Positions 55,734 to 63,757 are shown, counted from the stretch's first letter. The stretch is 64,000 nucleotides of DNA from Streptococcus sanguinis SK1 = NCTC 7863 (GCF_000194945.1 NZ_GL878507.1:1-64000); one strand, 5' to 3'. Numbers and translations are program-made. Notes: generated from the letters alone by a model not told the origin.

Positions 55734-55761
55734 TTGACTTGTAGGCTGAAAGTGTTATACT
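55734..55761 (+). promoter_or_regulatory. Strong promoter upstream of a probable small RNA
   Basis: TTGACT (55734-55739) and TATACT (55756-55761) are 16 bases apart, one of the best -35/-10 pairs in the window. Confidence 0.75.
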
Positions 55762-55767
55762 AAATGA

Positions 55768-55868
55768 GTACCTTCATTGGTTTACCTCAAACCTGTTGTG
55801 ATGTAAGTTAATGAAGCCTTAACCACGCTGTTTGCTGAGCTTGACTCCGGGCAGTGTGGCTATTTTTT
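55768..55868 (+). ncRNA. Probable small RNA or terminated leader upstream of trmL
   Basis: From the predicted start (about 55768) a compact structured RNA of about 100 bases follows. A long-range stem CTTCATT/AATGAAG (55772-55778 with 55810-55816) encloses the hairpin GGTTT/AAACC (55779-55793). An 8-bp stem CCACGCTG/CAGTGTGG (55823-55830 with 55852-55859) is followed by a run of seven T, a good intrinsic terminator. The trmL ATG lies 37 bases beyond. It may be an independent sRNA or a riboswitch-like attenuator; I do not recognise its class. Confidence 0.6.
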
Positions 55869-55904
55869 TATCTAAAGAAAAATACTAGGAAAAATATTCT
55901 TATT

Positions 55905-56408
55905 ATGAAAAATCATATTGTTCTTTTTGAGCCTCAGATTCCGCAGAATACCGGCAATATTGCCCGTACTTGCGCCGCGACTAATTCACCGCTTCACATC
56001 ATCAAGCCCATGGGTTTTCCCATTGATGATCGCAAGATGAAGCGGGCTGGGCTGGACTATTGGGATAAGCTGGACATCACCTATTATGAGAGTTTAGACG
56101 ATTTTATGGAGCAGATGGATGGCCGTCTTTATCTGATTTCTAAGTTTGCAGAGAAGGTCTATTCTGAGGAAAATTTTGCAGCAGAAGGTTCGCACTATTT
56201 TATGTTTGGTCGTGAGGACAAGGGATTGCCAGAGGAATTTATGCGTCGTCATCCAGAGAAGGCACTGCGTATTCCCATGAATGATCAGCATGTTCGCAGC
56301 CTCAATGTTTCAAACACAGTCTGTATGATTGTTTATGAAGCCCTGCGCCAGCAGAATTTTGCTGGCTTAGATTTGGTACACGAGTATGAAGCGGACAAGC
56401 TGAAGTAG
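55905..56408 (+). CDS. trmL: tRNA (cytidine/uridine-34 2'-O)-methyltransferase TrmL
   Basis: A 167-residue SPOUT methyltransferase, almost entirely the knotted domain ([20 protein letters not shown] at the start, [13 protein letters not shown], and [20 protein letters not shown] at the end). It methylates the ribose of the wobble base in tRNA-Leu. Length and start support the ATG at 55905; the in-frame start at 55854 lies within the upstream terminator and is unlikely. A weak AGGA is 13 bases upstream of the ATG. Confidence 0.92.
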   Translation: MKNHIVLFEPQIPQNTGNIARTCAATNSPLHIIKPMGFPIDDRKMKRAGLDYWDKLDITYYESLDDFMEQMDGRLYLISKFAEKVYSEENFAAEGSHYFMFGREDKGLPEEFMRRHPEKALRIPMNDQHVRSLNVSNTVCMIVYEALRQQNFAGLDLVHEYEADKLK

Positions 56409-56528
56409 CGGAATGAATGTATCTAAGCAGTTAATTTTCCTGATTGATAGAACACTAATGTTGAAACATTTTTGATTACATCAATCAAATTGCTTGCTCT
56501 GGCAGGCTTTTTTTGTTATGATAATGAT

Positions 56529-56670
56529 GTCTTCAGGGCAGGGTGAGATTCCCGACCGGCGGTAATTTTTGGATTGGAAATTTTTTCTCAATGCCAATTA
56601 AGTCCGCGAGCGCAAGCTGATGTGGTGAGATTCCACAACCGACAGTATAGTCTGGATGGGAGAAGACGAG
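56529..56670 (+). promoter_or_regulatory. FMN riboswitch (RFN element)
   Basis: All conserved RFN segments can be read: CTTCAGGGCAGGGTGA, ATTCCCGACCGGCGGT, GTCCGCGAGCG, GTGAGATTCC..ACCGACAGT, TAGTCTGGATGGGAGAAGA. The closing stem P1 is GTCTTC/GAAGAC (56529-56534 with 56662-56667). Bound FMN should turn off the riboflavin transporter gene 130 bases downstream. The expression platform (56671-56790) contains short inverted repeats and AAGCTTTTTT near 56744, but I cannot assign the switch helix. Confidence 0.97.
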
Positions 56671-56802
56671 AGGCAGTGAAGCATACTTGCCGTTTAATCT
56701 TTATTTAAGGGCTGAGCCTTATACTAAATAATCATTAGCTGACAAGCTTTTTTCAGTGGCCTTTCCGGCTTCTCTAATTTTTATAAATTGGAGGAACCTG
56801 TG

Positions 56803-57360
56803 ATGACAAATACTCGTAAGTTGGCGATTGTAGCAGTTTTATCTGCACTTTCATTTCTACTCATGCTTTATGAGATTCCCTTGATAACTGAGTTTCTAAA
56901 GTTGGATTTTTCAATTATTCCGATTTTACTGGCTTTGGTAGTCTTGGATCTAAAAAGCTCTCTAGCAGTGCTCTTGATTCGCTCTGTCTTAAAGCTAGCT
57001 TTGAATAATAATGGCGTAGGCACTCTAATCGGTCTACCCATGAATATACTAGCGGTAGCTGTCTTTGTTTGTGCTTTTTCCCTCTTGTGGAAAAAAAGAA
57101 AGAGCTTATCTAGCTATGTGAAGGCTTCCTTAGCAGCAACACTTGGTCTAACGATTACTATGATCATTCTAAATGTCATTTATGCTGTGCCTCTCTATGC
57201 GAGGTTTGCTGGTTTTGATATTAATAAGGCATTTGGTCTTTCCAAGTATCTGCTGACTATGATTGTCCCTTTTAACCTATTAGAAGGAGTAATCTGGGCT
57301 GCTGTCTTTTGGCTAATTTACAAACTCATACAGCCCGTTCTAAAACGCTATGAAAAATAA
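56803..57360 (+). CDS. ribU: Riboflavin ECF transporter S component RibU
   Basis: A 185-residue integral membrane substrate-binding subunit with about six spans that captures riboflavin and works with the shared ECF ATPase module encoded elsewhere. The pattern LAIVAVLSALSFLLMLYEIPL and LKLDFSIIPILLALVVLDLKS is typical. FMN riboswitch control supports the assignment. I chose the ATG at 56803 with GGAGG 9 bases upstream, over the TTG at 56788 that lies in the leader. It overlaps the PAP2 gene by 11 bases. Confidence 0.95.
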   Translation: MTNTRKLAIVAVLSALSFLLMLYEIPLITEFLKLDFSIIPILLALVVLDLKSSLAVLLIRSVLKLALNNNGVGTLIGLPMNILAVAVFVCAFSLLWKKRKSLSSYVKASLAATLGLTITMIILNVIYAVPLYARFAGFDINKAFGLSKYLLTMIVPFNLLEGVIWAAVFWLIYKLIQPVLKRYEK

Positions 57361-58000
57361 ACAATCTTATCTAACAAAGGGCTCTTTTGCCCTTTTACTT
57401 TTCTTTATGCTAGGCTACATGGTCAAATTTTATCCTGAGCAGCTGACCAGCTTTGACACCCCGATTCAGACCTGGTTGCGGGGAGACTTGCCTGCAGCTT
57501 TGACGACTTTTTTCAAACTAGTGACCAGTGTGATTGATCCGATGGGGATTATCATCTGGGTTTCGGCTCTTGTCCTGTTTTTCCTTTATAAAAAATGGAA
57601 GCTGGAAGCTGCCTTGCTAGCGGGAAATCTGGTCTTACATGGGATTTTGATTAAGCTGATTAAACTCCTTTACCAAAGAAGCCGGCCCAGTCTTTCGCAT
57701 TTGGTCAAAGAGGGTGGTTACTCTTTTCCGAGCGGGCATGCCATGGCGACAGCCGTTGTTGTTGGGACCTTGATTATCATTGCCCAGCAACGAATTCAAA
57801 ACCAAAAAATCAAGCGATTGGTACAAGGTTTGCTCTTTCTCTTTATCTTCATGATTATGGCTTCCAGAGTCTATCTGGGAGTGCACTACCCGACAGATGT
57901 AATCGGAGGAGCCTTGATGGGCTTTGCCATCCTCAATATTGAATTTCCTTTTTATGACAAGCTGCGTTTCCAGTGGCGTTTCAAGGGAAAGCAGAAATAG
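57350..58000 (+). CDS. PAP2-family membrane phosphatase
   Basis: A 216-residue membrane protein with the three PAP2 acid-phosphatase motifs: KLLYQRSRPS, YSFPSGHAMA and SRVYLGVHYPTDV. The catalytic histidines lie in the second and third. Five or six membrane segments place the active site outside. Relatives dephosphorylate undecaprenyl pyrophosphate, phosphatidylglycerol phosphate or phosphatidate; the substrate is open. It is cotranscribed with ribU under the FMN riboswitch, which is probably incidental. Confidence 0.93.
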   Translation: MKNKQSYLTKGSFALLLFFMLGYMVKFYPEQLTSFDTPIQTWLRGDLPAALTTFFKLVTSVIDPMGIIIWVSALVLFFLYKKWKLEAALLAGNLVLHGILIKLIKLLYQRSRPSLSHLVKEGGYSFPSGHAMATAVVVGTLIIIAQQRIQNQKIKRLVQGLLFLFIFMIMASRVYLGVHYPTDVIGGALMGFAILNIEFPFYDKLRFQWRFKGKQK

Positions 58001-58153
58001 CGTTTACTTTGATAAGAATAATCAATAGGAACAGAGTTACAGAGTCGAAAAATTATTTATGGCATAATTCTTGAGTTTTAGAATTCAAACTTAGTTTTGG
58101 ATTACAGTTATCATACACTGGCCGTTAAAAAATGAGTTATAATTGAATTATTG

Positions 58154-58197
58154 AAAAACACCAAATGAACATGGTAAGTAGTTCATTTGGTGTTTTT
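58154..58197. terminator. Bidirectional terminator between the PAP2 and TetR genes
   Basis: AAAAACACCAAATGAAC (58154-58170) pairs exactly with GTTCATTTGGTGTTTTT (58181-58197). Confidence 0.9.
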
Positions 58198-58202
58198 TAG
58201 TT

Positions 58203-58775
58203 TTAAGCATTTTGAATAATATCTTGAATAGATAGCTTGCAAAGTGATTTGAATTTTTTAGAAAAGACTTCAGGAGATTCTGGAATTGCTTGTGTAATCC
58301 ATGACTTTATAATTGATAGAGTATAATTAACAAGTAATTCTTCAGTAAACTCTTTAGATAAACCCATTTTACTAGACAGTTGAATGTTTTGGCTAATCCA
58401 AGTCTTATATTGGTTCTTTAAAAAAAGTTCCCAATTAGGATCAGCTGCAGTTGAATAAAGATATTTTAGCCAGATTCTATTCTCAAAAATTAATGGTATT
58501 ATTTCAGAAGCAAGGAAGTCAATAAAAAGAGCATTATCGGATCCATTTGAACCTGGTACAAAATCTAGCATTTTTGACATTATTCGTTCGTCAATGTCGT
58601 GATGAATAGCTTCAATTATTTCGTTAGGAGAGTTGAAATGATTTTTATAGATTGTTTGTCTTGCTATGCCTGCTTCTTCTGCAATCTCAGAAAAAGAAAA
58701 GTTAGATTTATCAGGATATTTTTCAGAAAGTCGAAAGAAAGCAGTGATAATATTTTCTCGCGTATCTTTGGTCAT
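58203..58775 (-). CDS. TetR/AcrR family regulator (divergent from the MATE transporter)
   Basis: A 190-residue repressor-type regulator. The N-terminal HTH (about 8-52) reads NIITAFFRLSEKYPDKSNFSF, then SEIAEEAGIARQTIYKNHFNSP. The ligand-binding C-terminal part has the DUF-type helices common in streptococcal TetR proteins. It is AT-rich compared with the flanking housekeeping genes. It is divergent from the MATE gene across a 340-bp AT-rich gap, so it probably represses that gene and itself. Confidence 0.88.
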   Translation of the reverse strand: MTKDTRENIITAFFRLSEKYPDKSNFSFSEIAEEAGIARQTIYKNHFNSPNEIIEAIHHDIDERIMSKMLDFVPGSNGSDNALFIDFLASEIIPLIFENRIWLKYLYSTAADPNWELFLKNQYKTWISQNIQLSSKMGLSKEFTEELLVNYTLSIIKSWITQAIPESPEVFSKKFKSLCKLSIQDIIQNA

Positions 58776-59115
58776 TGCCGTTATTCTCCTTGTCAGTCAA
58801 TATGTAGCCTAGTACTTCTAATGTTATTAGTAAAAAATTATTTTAGTCTAAGTATAATTAATTAGATTCAATACTAACAAAAAAATTACAGTTTGTAAAA
58901 AATTTTCTAAATTGCTTTTGATTATTCTGTAAAAGCGAGATATTTTGGCTACATTTTGTAAATTTTTGGTACTGGAAGTAGTGTAATGAAAATGTTATTA
59001 TGTAATTTATGTTGTGTCTATGCTCTTTATCAAAATGGGAAATGTTGTCTAAAAGGGTATATGACTGGAAGAATCTTTACGAGTAGAAAGAGCTTTGAAC
59101 AAATGAGACATAGTC
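58776..59115. promoter_or_regulatory. Divergent intergenic region between the TetR and MATE genes
   Basis: A 340-bp very AT-rich gap with no reading frame. Near the TetR start lies an imperfect palindrome CTAATG-TTATTAG (58820-58832), a plausible operator. Promoters cannot be fixed with certainty because many TATAAT-like hexamers are present. Confidence 0.4.
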
Positions 59116-60459
59116 ATGAATAAATTAGAAAATATATCTGTAAAAAAACTGTTAGTTCAACTAATTATTCCCTCATTAGTTACAGCAATAGTAAGTGGAT
59201 CTTATAATTTAGTTGATGGCATATTCATTGGACAGACCTTAGGGCTTGAGGGGAATTCTGCTAATACATATACATTTATGATATATGCCTTGGTCTATGC
59301 TTTTTCAGCTCTAGCGAGTGAAGGAACAGCATCCTTGTTGACAATCTCACTTGGCAAAAAGGATTACAAAAATGCCCGATTAATTTTAGATTCCTCTATC
59401 CAAGTTTCTTTAATTTTATCAATTCTACAGTCGATACTTTTGTGGTTTTCCTTAGAAGGCTTATTGATTATTTTTGGGGCACCACAAGAACTGTATCATT
59501 ATGTTAAGGAATTTTGCCTTACATTTCTTATTGGAGCGCCTATATATTTTGTCTCACACACTCTTTTGTACTGTTTGCGGGCTCAAGGTAAGATTAAAGA
59601 AGTTTTACATATCAATGCTATTTCATTTCTTGTGAATGCAGGGACTGGTGCAGTTCTAATTCTTGTATTTCATACTGGTTTTTTTGGATCAGCTTTATCT
59701 ACAGTTCTGGCTAATCTTGCTGCACTTATCTTGATATTCAGAGAGTACACTGGAAAATCTAACGATTTAAAAATAGATTTGAAGAGCTTATTATTTATTG
59801 ATAAAAAGCTTATCAATAAAATTATTGCAATGGGGTTGCCATTCTTTCTTACAACGGTCATATCTGTGATATTACTGATATTATATAATAGGGTTGCTTT
59901 TGATTATGCAGGTACTTATGGTATTGCTGCTTTATCTATAACCTCTTCAATCTATCGCTATATTATTTCTTTGATGAATGCTATTACTAATGGAGTTCAG
60001 CCTGTAATTAGTTTTAATTATGGTGCAAAAAATTATAGTAGAATAAAGCAATCACTTAGCCTTTCACTAATAATCAGCACAATTTTTTCTCTGTGCTTGT
60101 TCCTTATAATTCAAATTTTTGCAGCGCAAATAGCTACACTGTTTAATTCAAGCGATCCAAAATTTATAAAGTTTTCTAGTACAGCCTTAAGACTTGTTAT
60201 GATTTCGTTACCTGTACAAGGAATCATCAATATCGGAACTAACTATTTTCAATATATTTCTTTCTCGCGGATATCTACTTTTTTAGTTATTTTGAGACAG
60301 ATTATTTTTCAAATACCTTTAGCATTATTTTTACCAATTTTGTTTGGAATAACTGGCCTATGGTCCTCTTATTTTATTTCAGATTTTTTGATACTTGTGA
60401 TTATAATGTTTTGGCTAAAATTTATGATGACTAAATTAAGGAAAATTATGGAGGCATAA
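59116..60459 (+). CDS. MATE family efflux transporter
   Basis: A 447-residue membrane protein with twelve spans arranged as two six-helix bundles. The MATE features are SLVTAIVSGSYNLVDGIFIGQTLG near the start and NAITNGVQPVISFNYGAKNYSR in the second half. It exports cationic drugs or metabolites with H+ or Na+. No clear ribosome site precedes the ATG at 59116. It is followed without a gap by the remnant of an ABC-transporter ATPase gene, so the original operon was larger. Confidence 0.92.
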   Translation: MNKLENISVKKLLVQLIIPSLVTAIVSGSYNLVDGIFIGQTLGLEGNSANTYTFMIYALVYAFSALASEGTASLLTISLGKKDYKNARLILDSSIQVSLILSILQSILLWFSLEGLLIIFGAPQELYHYVKEFCLTFLIGAPIYFVSHTLLYCLRAQGKIKEVLHINAISFLVNAGTGAVLILVFHTGFFGSALSTVLANLAALILIFREYTGKSNDLKIDLKSLLFIDKKLINKIIAMGLPFFLTTVISVILLILYNRVAFDYAGTYGIAALSITSSIYRYIISLMNAITNGVQPVISFNYGAKNYSRIKQSLSLSLIISTIFSLCLFLIIQIFAAQIATLFNSSDPKFIKFSSTALRLVMISLPVQGIINIGTNYFQYISFSRISTFLVILRQIIFQIPLALFLPILFGITGLWSSYFISDFLILVIIMFWLKFMMTKLRKIMEA

Positions 60460-60460
60460 A

Positions 60461-60577
60461 ATGACCTATATAGAGATGTGTAATTCTTTTAAACGATATA
60501 AATCAGGAGACAGCGAGATTGTCGCTAATAATAATATAAATTTTAAAATAGATAAGAGAGACGATGTATGTTTATAA
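60461..60577 (+). pseudogene. 5' remnant of an ABC transporter ATP-binding gene
   Basis: The ATG at 60461, just after the MATE stop and with GGAGG at 60449-60454, opens a 38-codon frame. It reads MTYIEMCNSFKRYKSGDSEI, then VANNNINFKIDKRDDVCL and a stop. This is the typical start of a MacB/LolD-type ABC ATPase, up to the residues just before the Walker A strand, where it is disrupted. Weak traces (LILSILGS in another frame near 60588) may be the decayed Walker A region. The permease gene is absent. Confidence 0.7.
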
Positions 60578-60709
60578 AGAAATAATTTGATTTTATCTAT
60601 TCTAGGTTCTGTAGTAAATTTTTGTTTAAAAAACATAAACATGTTAGAAGCATTAAAATCTGTAGATTGATTATATTTTGTTTTATATATATTATTTGAG
60701 TATAATTAT

Positions 60710-60742
60710 ATCCCTTTTTCTTTATGGAAGAAGGGATTTTTC
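60710..60742 (+). terminator. Terminator after the MATE/ABC remnant
   Basis: ATCCCTTTTTC (60710-60720) pairs with GAAGAAGGGAT (60727-60737) with one G-T pair, followed by TTTTT. Confidence 0.75.
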
Positions 60743-60760
60743 GAGTCACTGCCGGATTTT

Positions 60761-60770
60761 GTGGTAGAAT
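60761..60770 (+). promoter_or_regulatory. Candidate promoter like that of the radical SAM gene
   Basis: TTTTGTGGTAGAAT (TAGAAT 60765-60770) repeats the element at 61417-61430 that precedes the radical SAM gene. It is 300 bases upstream of the MGMT-like gene; the sequence between is non-coding. Confidence 0.45.
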
Positions 60771-61069
60771 GGAATTTATAAAAACTTATAACCTCTTAAA
60801 CTTTCATTATTGGAAGTTTTTAGAGGGTTAGCTAATCAATAAAGTTGTAGAAGTAAGTTTCGATTGCTTCTATCTTAGGAACGATCTTGCCATGAACTGG
60901 AGGGTAAGAAAGCTTTATAACTATAAGTGGAATGAAAGTTGCTCGGAAATGATATGAGTACATCATCAATGAAAGAGGTTTTATAATATATATATATATA
61001 TATTATAAAACGAAGGATAGTGTTCTGGCCTTTCTGATCCACTTTGTAAAAAGGAGGGTCATTTCCGTT
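60771..61069. other. Non-coding stretch with inverted repeats and an AT palindrome
   Basis: About 300 bases without a supportable gene. It contains an imperfect hairpin ACCTCTTAAACTT/AAGTTTTTAGAGGGT (60790-60832) and a perfect 32-base palindrome of alternating A and T at 60979-61010, with TTTTATAATA at the left end. It ends at AAGGAGGG (61051-61058) before the MGMT-like gene. A short minus-strand stretch (about 60840-60965) could be a gene fragment, but I cannot identify it. Confidence 0.5.
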
Positions 61070-61369
61070 TTGAATCAAGAACTCATAGATGCTGTTTTGG
61101 CATTAGTAGATAGCATTCCCTCTGGGCGCGTGGCGACCTATGGCCAGATTGCCCGTTTGATTGGGCGGCCTAAAAACGCTCGCTTGGTGGGAAAGATTCT
61201 CAGTCAGTCGGAACTTTATGGCGGCAAGCATCCTTGCCATCGGGTAGTCAATGCGGCAGGACGCCTCGCACCAGGCTGGGAAGACCAGAAACACTTGCTT
61301 TGGGCAGAGGGAGTAGACTTGAAGGCCAATGGCTGTGTGGATTTGAAAGTCTATTTGTGGAATCGGTGA
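61070..61369 (+). CDS. MGMT-family DNA-binding protein (O6-alkylguanine alkyltransferase-like)
   Basis: A 99-residue protein equal to the C-terminal DNA-binding domain of O6-alkylguanine-DNA alkyltransferases: VDSIPSGRVATYGQIARLIG with the HTH, and the motif PCHRVVNAAGRLAP. Unlike Atl proteins, which carry Trp in place of the cysteine, it keeps PCHRV, so it may transfer alkyl groups. It lacks the N-terminal domain. The start is a TTG at 61070, with AAGGAGGG 12 bases before it, a somewhat long spacing. No alternative in-frame start fits better. Confidence 0.85.
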   Translation: MNQELIDAVLALVDSIPSGRVATYGQIARLIGRPKNARLVGKILSQSELYGGKHPCHRVVNAAGRLAPGWEDQKHLLWAEGVDLKANGCVDLKVYLWNR

Positions 61370-61370
61370 T

Positions 61371-61403
61371 TTCCTTCTTTCTTTGTGAAAGAGGGAATTT
61401 TTG
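61371..61403 (+). terminator. Terminator after the MGMT-like gene
   Basis: TTCCTTCTTTC (61371-61381) pairs with GAAAGAGGGAA (61387-61397) with one T-G pair, followed by TTTTTG. Confidence 0.75.
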
Positions 61404-61420
61404 TTTCTAAACTCTTTTTT

Positions 61421-61430
61421 GTGGTAGAAT
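61421..61430 (+). promoter_or_regulatory. Promoter giving a near-leaderless transcript for the radical SAM gene
   Basis: GTGGTAGAAT (TAGAAT 61425-61430) lies 7 bases before the ATG at 61438. AAAGG lies only 2 bases before that ATG, too close for normal initiation. Confidence 0.55.
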
Positions 61431-61437
61431 GAAAGGT

Positions 61438-62376
61438 ATGAAATCTTACAATTCTTTGAATGATTATTATCGAAAACTTTTTGGAGAGAAGACTTTTAAG
61501 GTGCCCATTGATGCGGGCTTTGACTGTCCCAATCGGGATGGTACGGTAGCGCATGGAGGCTGTACTTTTTGTACCGTTTCGGGTTCTGGTGATGCCATTG
61601 TGGCACCAGATGCGCCCATCCGCGAGCAGTTCTATAAGGAAATTGATTTTATGCACCGCAAGTGGCCAGATGTTCGTAAGTATCTGGTCTATTTCCAGAA
61701 CTTCACCAATACACATGAGAAGCTTGAAGTGATTCGTGAGCGTTATGAGCAAGCCATTAACGAGCCAGGTGTCGTTGGACTTAATATCGGGACTCGGCCG
61801 GACTGTTTGCCTGATGAGACCATCGCCTACTTGGCTGACCTGTCCGAGCGTATGCATGTGACCGTGGAACTGGGGCTTCAGACTACCTATGAGGAGACTT
61901 CGGACCTCATCAATCGTGCCCATTCTTATGAGCTCTATGTGGAGACGGTCCAGCGAGTTCGTAAGCTGGCTCCCAAGGCGGAGATTGTCTCTCACTTGAT
62001 CAATGGCCTGCCGGGCGAAACCCATGAGATGATGCTGGAGAATGTCCGTCGCTGTGTGACGGACAATGACATTCAGGGAATTAAACTTCACTTGCTTCAC
62101 TTGATGACTAATACCCGCATGCAGCGGGATTATCATGAGGGGCGACTGCAGCTGCTCAGTCAGGAGGAGTATGTCTCCATCGTCTGCGACCAACTGGAGA
62201 TTATCCCCGAGCATATCGTCATCCACCGTATCACAGGCGATGCCCCGCGAGATATGTTGATTGGCCCCATGTGGAGCCTCAATAAATGGGAAGTTCTCAA
62301 TGCCATCGAGGCGGAAATGCGTCGTCGTGGCAGCAAGCAAGGCTGTAAAGCAAAGGAGCAGAGATTCGTATGTTAA
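61438..62376 (+). CDS. Radical SAM protein, YtqA/TIGR01212 family
   Basis: A 312-residue radical SAM enzyme with a 4Fe-4S cysteine set in FDCPNRDGTVAHGGCTFC, where the first cysteine is separated from the CxxC pair by a long insert, as in this family. The TIM-barrel features are VGLNIGTRPDCLPDE, VELGLQTTYEETS and GIKLHLLHLMTNT. It is the usual partner of MnmM in Firmicutes; its reaction is not established. I chose the ATG at 61438, since the in-frame ATG at 61429 lies within the -10 box. Confidence 0.9.
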   Translation: MKSYNSLNDYYRKLFGEKTFKVPIDAGFDCPNRDGTVAHGGCTFCTVSGSGDAIVAPDAPIREQFYKEIDFMHRKWPDVRKYLVYFQNFTNTHEKLEVIRERYEQAINEPGVVGLNIGTRPDCLPDETIAYLADLSERMHVTVELGLQTTYEETSDLINRAHSYELYVETVQRVRKLAPKAEIVSHLINGLPGETHEMMLENVRRCVTDNDIQGIKLHLLHLMTNTRMQRDYHEGRLQLLSQEEYVSIVCDQLEIIPEHIVIHRITGDAPRDMLIGPMWSLNKWEVLNAIEAEMRRRGSKQGCKAKEQRFVC

Positions 62377-62921
62377 GACCATTGCAGATGGCCCATGCCT
62401 TTTTGGCAGAAGTCGTGACCAAGGAAGATATCGTGGTGGATGCTACTATGGGCAACGGGCATGACACCCTCTTTCTGGCTCAATTGGCCAAGCAAGTCTA
62501 TGCTTTTGACATTCAGGAGCAGGCTGTGGAAAAGACGCGCCAGCGCTTGGCAGAAGCTGACTTGGACAATGTTCAGCTAATCTTGTCTGGGCATGAGACT
62601 ATGGACCAATACACGGACCATTTCAAGGCAGCTATTTTTAATCTTGGCTACCTGCCTTCGGCGGACAAGTCTGTCATTACTCGACCTGATACGACGCTGG
62701 AAGCTTTGGAAAAGGTCTGCCGAGGCTTAGAAAAAGGCGGCCGTGCAGCGATCATGATTTACTATGGGCATGAAGGTGGCGAAGTTGAAAAAGATGCGGT
62801 GCTAGACTTCGTTAGTCAACTGCCCCAGCAGGACTTTACCGTTGCCCTCTATAAGACTATCAATCAGATTAACAACCCGCCTTTCTTAGTCATGATTGAG
62901 AAATTGAGGGAAGAAACTTGA
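62370..62921 (+). CDS. mnmM: tRNA wobble uridine methyltransferase MnmM (YtqB family)
   Basis: A 183-residue class I SAM methyltransferase of the YtqB group: AHAFLAEVVTKEDIVVDATMGNGHDTLFLAQLAK has the SAM loop (DATMGNGHDT), and FNLGYLPSADK carries the catalytic-loop motif. In Firmicutes MnmM completes mnm5s2U34 in tRNA by methylating nm5s2U. It overlaps the radical SAM gene by 7 bases, a conserved arrangement. Confidence 0.9.
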   Translation: MLRPLQMAHAFLAEVVTKEDIVVDATMGNGHDTLFLAQLAKQVYAFDIQEQAVEKTRQRLAEADLDNVQLILSGHETMDQYTDHFKAAIFNLGYLPSADKSVITRPDTTLEALEKVCRGLEKGGRAAIMIYYGHEGGEVEKDAVLDFVSQLPQQDFTVALYKTINQINNPPFLVMIEKLREET

Positions 62922-63047
62922 TATACAATAAGGATACAGAGAGAAAAGCCAGACAATAGGAGCTTTCAGTGCTGTATCCTTATTTTTTAAATTGCGAAAC
63001 TCAAATAAATAGGTCTAAAAGAAGAGAATTATGATGTGTGTAAATTT

Positions 63048-63090
63048 AAAGTCTTATATTTTCTTACAAAGAAGATATAAGACTTTTGAC
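63048..63090 (+). terminator. Terminator after mnmM
   Basis: AAAGTCTTATATTTTCTT and AAGATATAAGACTTTT form a long hairpin with loop ACAAAG (about 63048-63088) and U-rich exit. A promoter element TTGACA (63087-63092) for the TetR gene follows at once. Confidence 0.7.
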
Positions 63091-63160
63091 ATTTTTTAGT
63101 TTATATGATAAGCTATGACTGTAAAATCAAAAAACGTCACAGAGTTTTTAGGAGGAAGTT

Positions 63161-63757
63161 ATGGCTACTGCTTTTACTAGCGAAGAAAAAGAAGTTATTA
63201 GAAAGAAATTACATAAAGTTGCAAAGGAATGCCTTCAAAGATATGGGGTTAAGAAAACCACAGTTGACCAAATGGCAGCAATGGTAGATATTTCCAAAGG
63301 TTCTTTTTATAATTTTTATTCCTCAAAAGAAATGTTATTTTTTAAGGTCTTAGAAGAATATCAAATAGATGTTATGAATCGTCTGACAGAACAATTAGGT
63401 ATGGAAACCAAGATAGATACAAATCGTCTGGTACAGTTACTTTATGATTTTTATCAAGATTTTCGCTATTCATTTATGTATACCATATTTAAAAATCATG
63501 AAATGGAATTACTCGTAAGAAAATTGCCAAAAGAGGCGATAACAAATCATCATCTGATAGATGATAGGATGGTAAAAGAAATTGTATCTCGAATCAACAT
63601 TAGAGAAAATGTATCGGTAGAAATCGTCTCTGCTTTATTTAGAACGATTGCTATGACTATATTACACATCGAGGAAATCGGTGAAGAACAATTTGATACT
63701 ACATTGAAGTTAGTCATACAAGGAGTTGTGGAACAAATTACTAAGGAGGATAGGTAA
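63161..63757 (+). CDS. TetR family regulator of an ABC transporter operon
   Basis: A 198-residue TetR protein with N-terminal HTH (about 17-60, AKECLQRYGVKKTTVDQMAAMVDIS, then KGSFYNFYSSKEMLFFKVL) and a C-terminal ligand or dimer domain. GGAGGAAGTT precedes the ATG. Its stop codon overlaps the ATG of the ABC ATPase gene, so it is the first gene of that operon and probably regulates it. Confidence 0.9.
   Translation: MATAFTSEEKEVIRKKLHKVAKECLQRYGVKKTTVDQMAAMVDISKGSFYNFYSSKEMLFFKVLEEYQIDVMNRLTEQLGMETKIDTNRLVQLLYDFYQDFRYSFMYTIFKNHEMELLVRKLPKEAITNHHLIDDRMVKEIVSRINIRENVSVEIVSALFRTIAMTILHIEEIGEEQFDTTLKLVIQGVVEQITKEDR

Noticed and set aside
55768-55868. Small RNA region considered as a preQ1, TPP or THF riboswitch or a Cia-dependent csRNA
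   Set aside because: The conserved cores of these classes are not seen, and there is no CiaR-type direct repeat at the promoter.
60983-61006. Alternating AT tract considered as a simple repeat or CRISPR-like array
   Set aside because: It is a single short palindromic AT tract with no spacer-repeat periodicity.
60875-61078. Minus-strand 67-codon frame in the MATE to MGMT gap
   Set aside because: It runs through the AT palindrome (IYIYIYY) and has no plausible start; at most a decayed fragment.
61351-62382. Long minus-strand open frame (343 codons) opposite the radical SAM gene
   Set aside because: It mirrors a gene with clear motifs, has no family resemblance and no ribosome site; it is an antisense shadow caused by codon bias.
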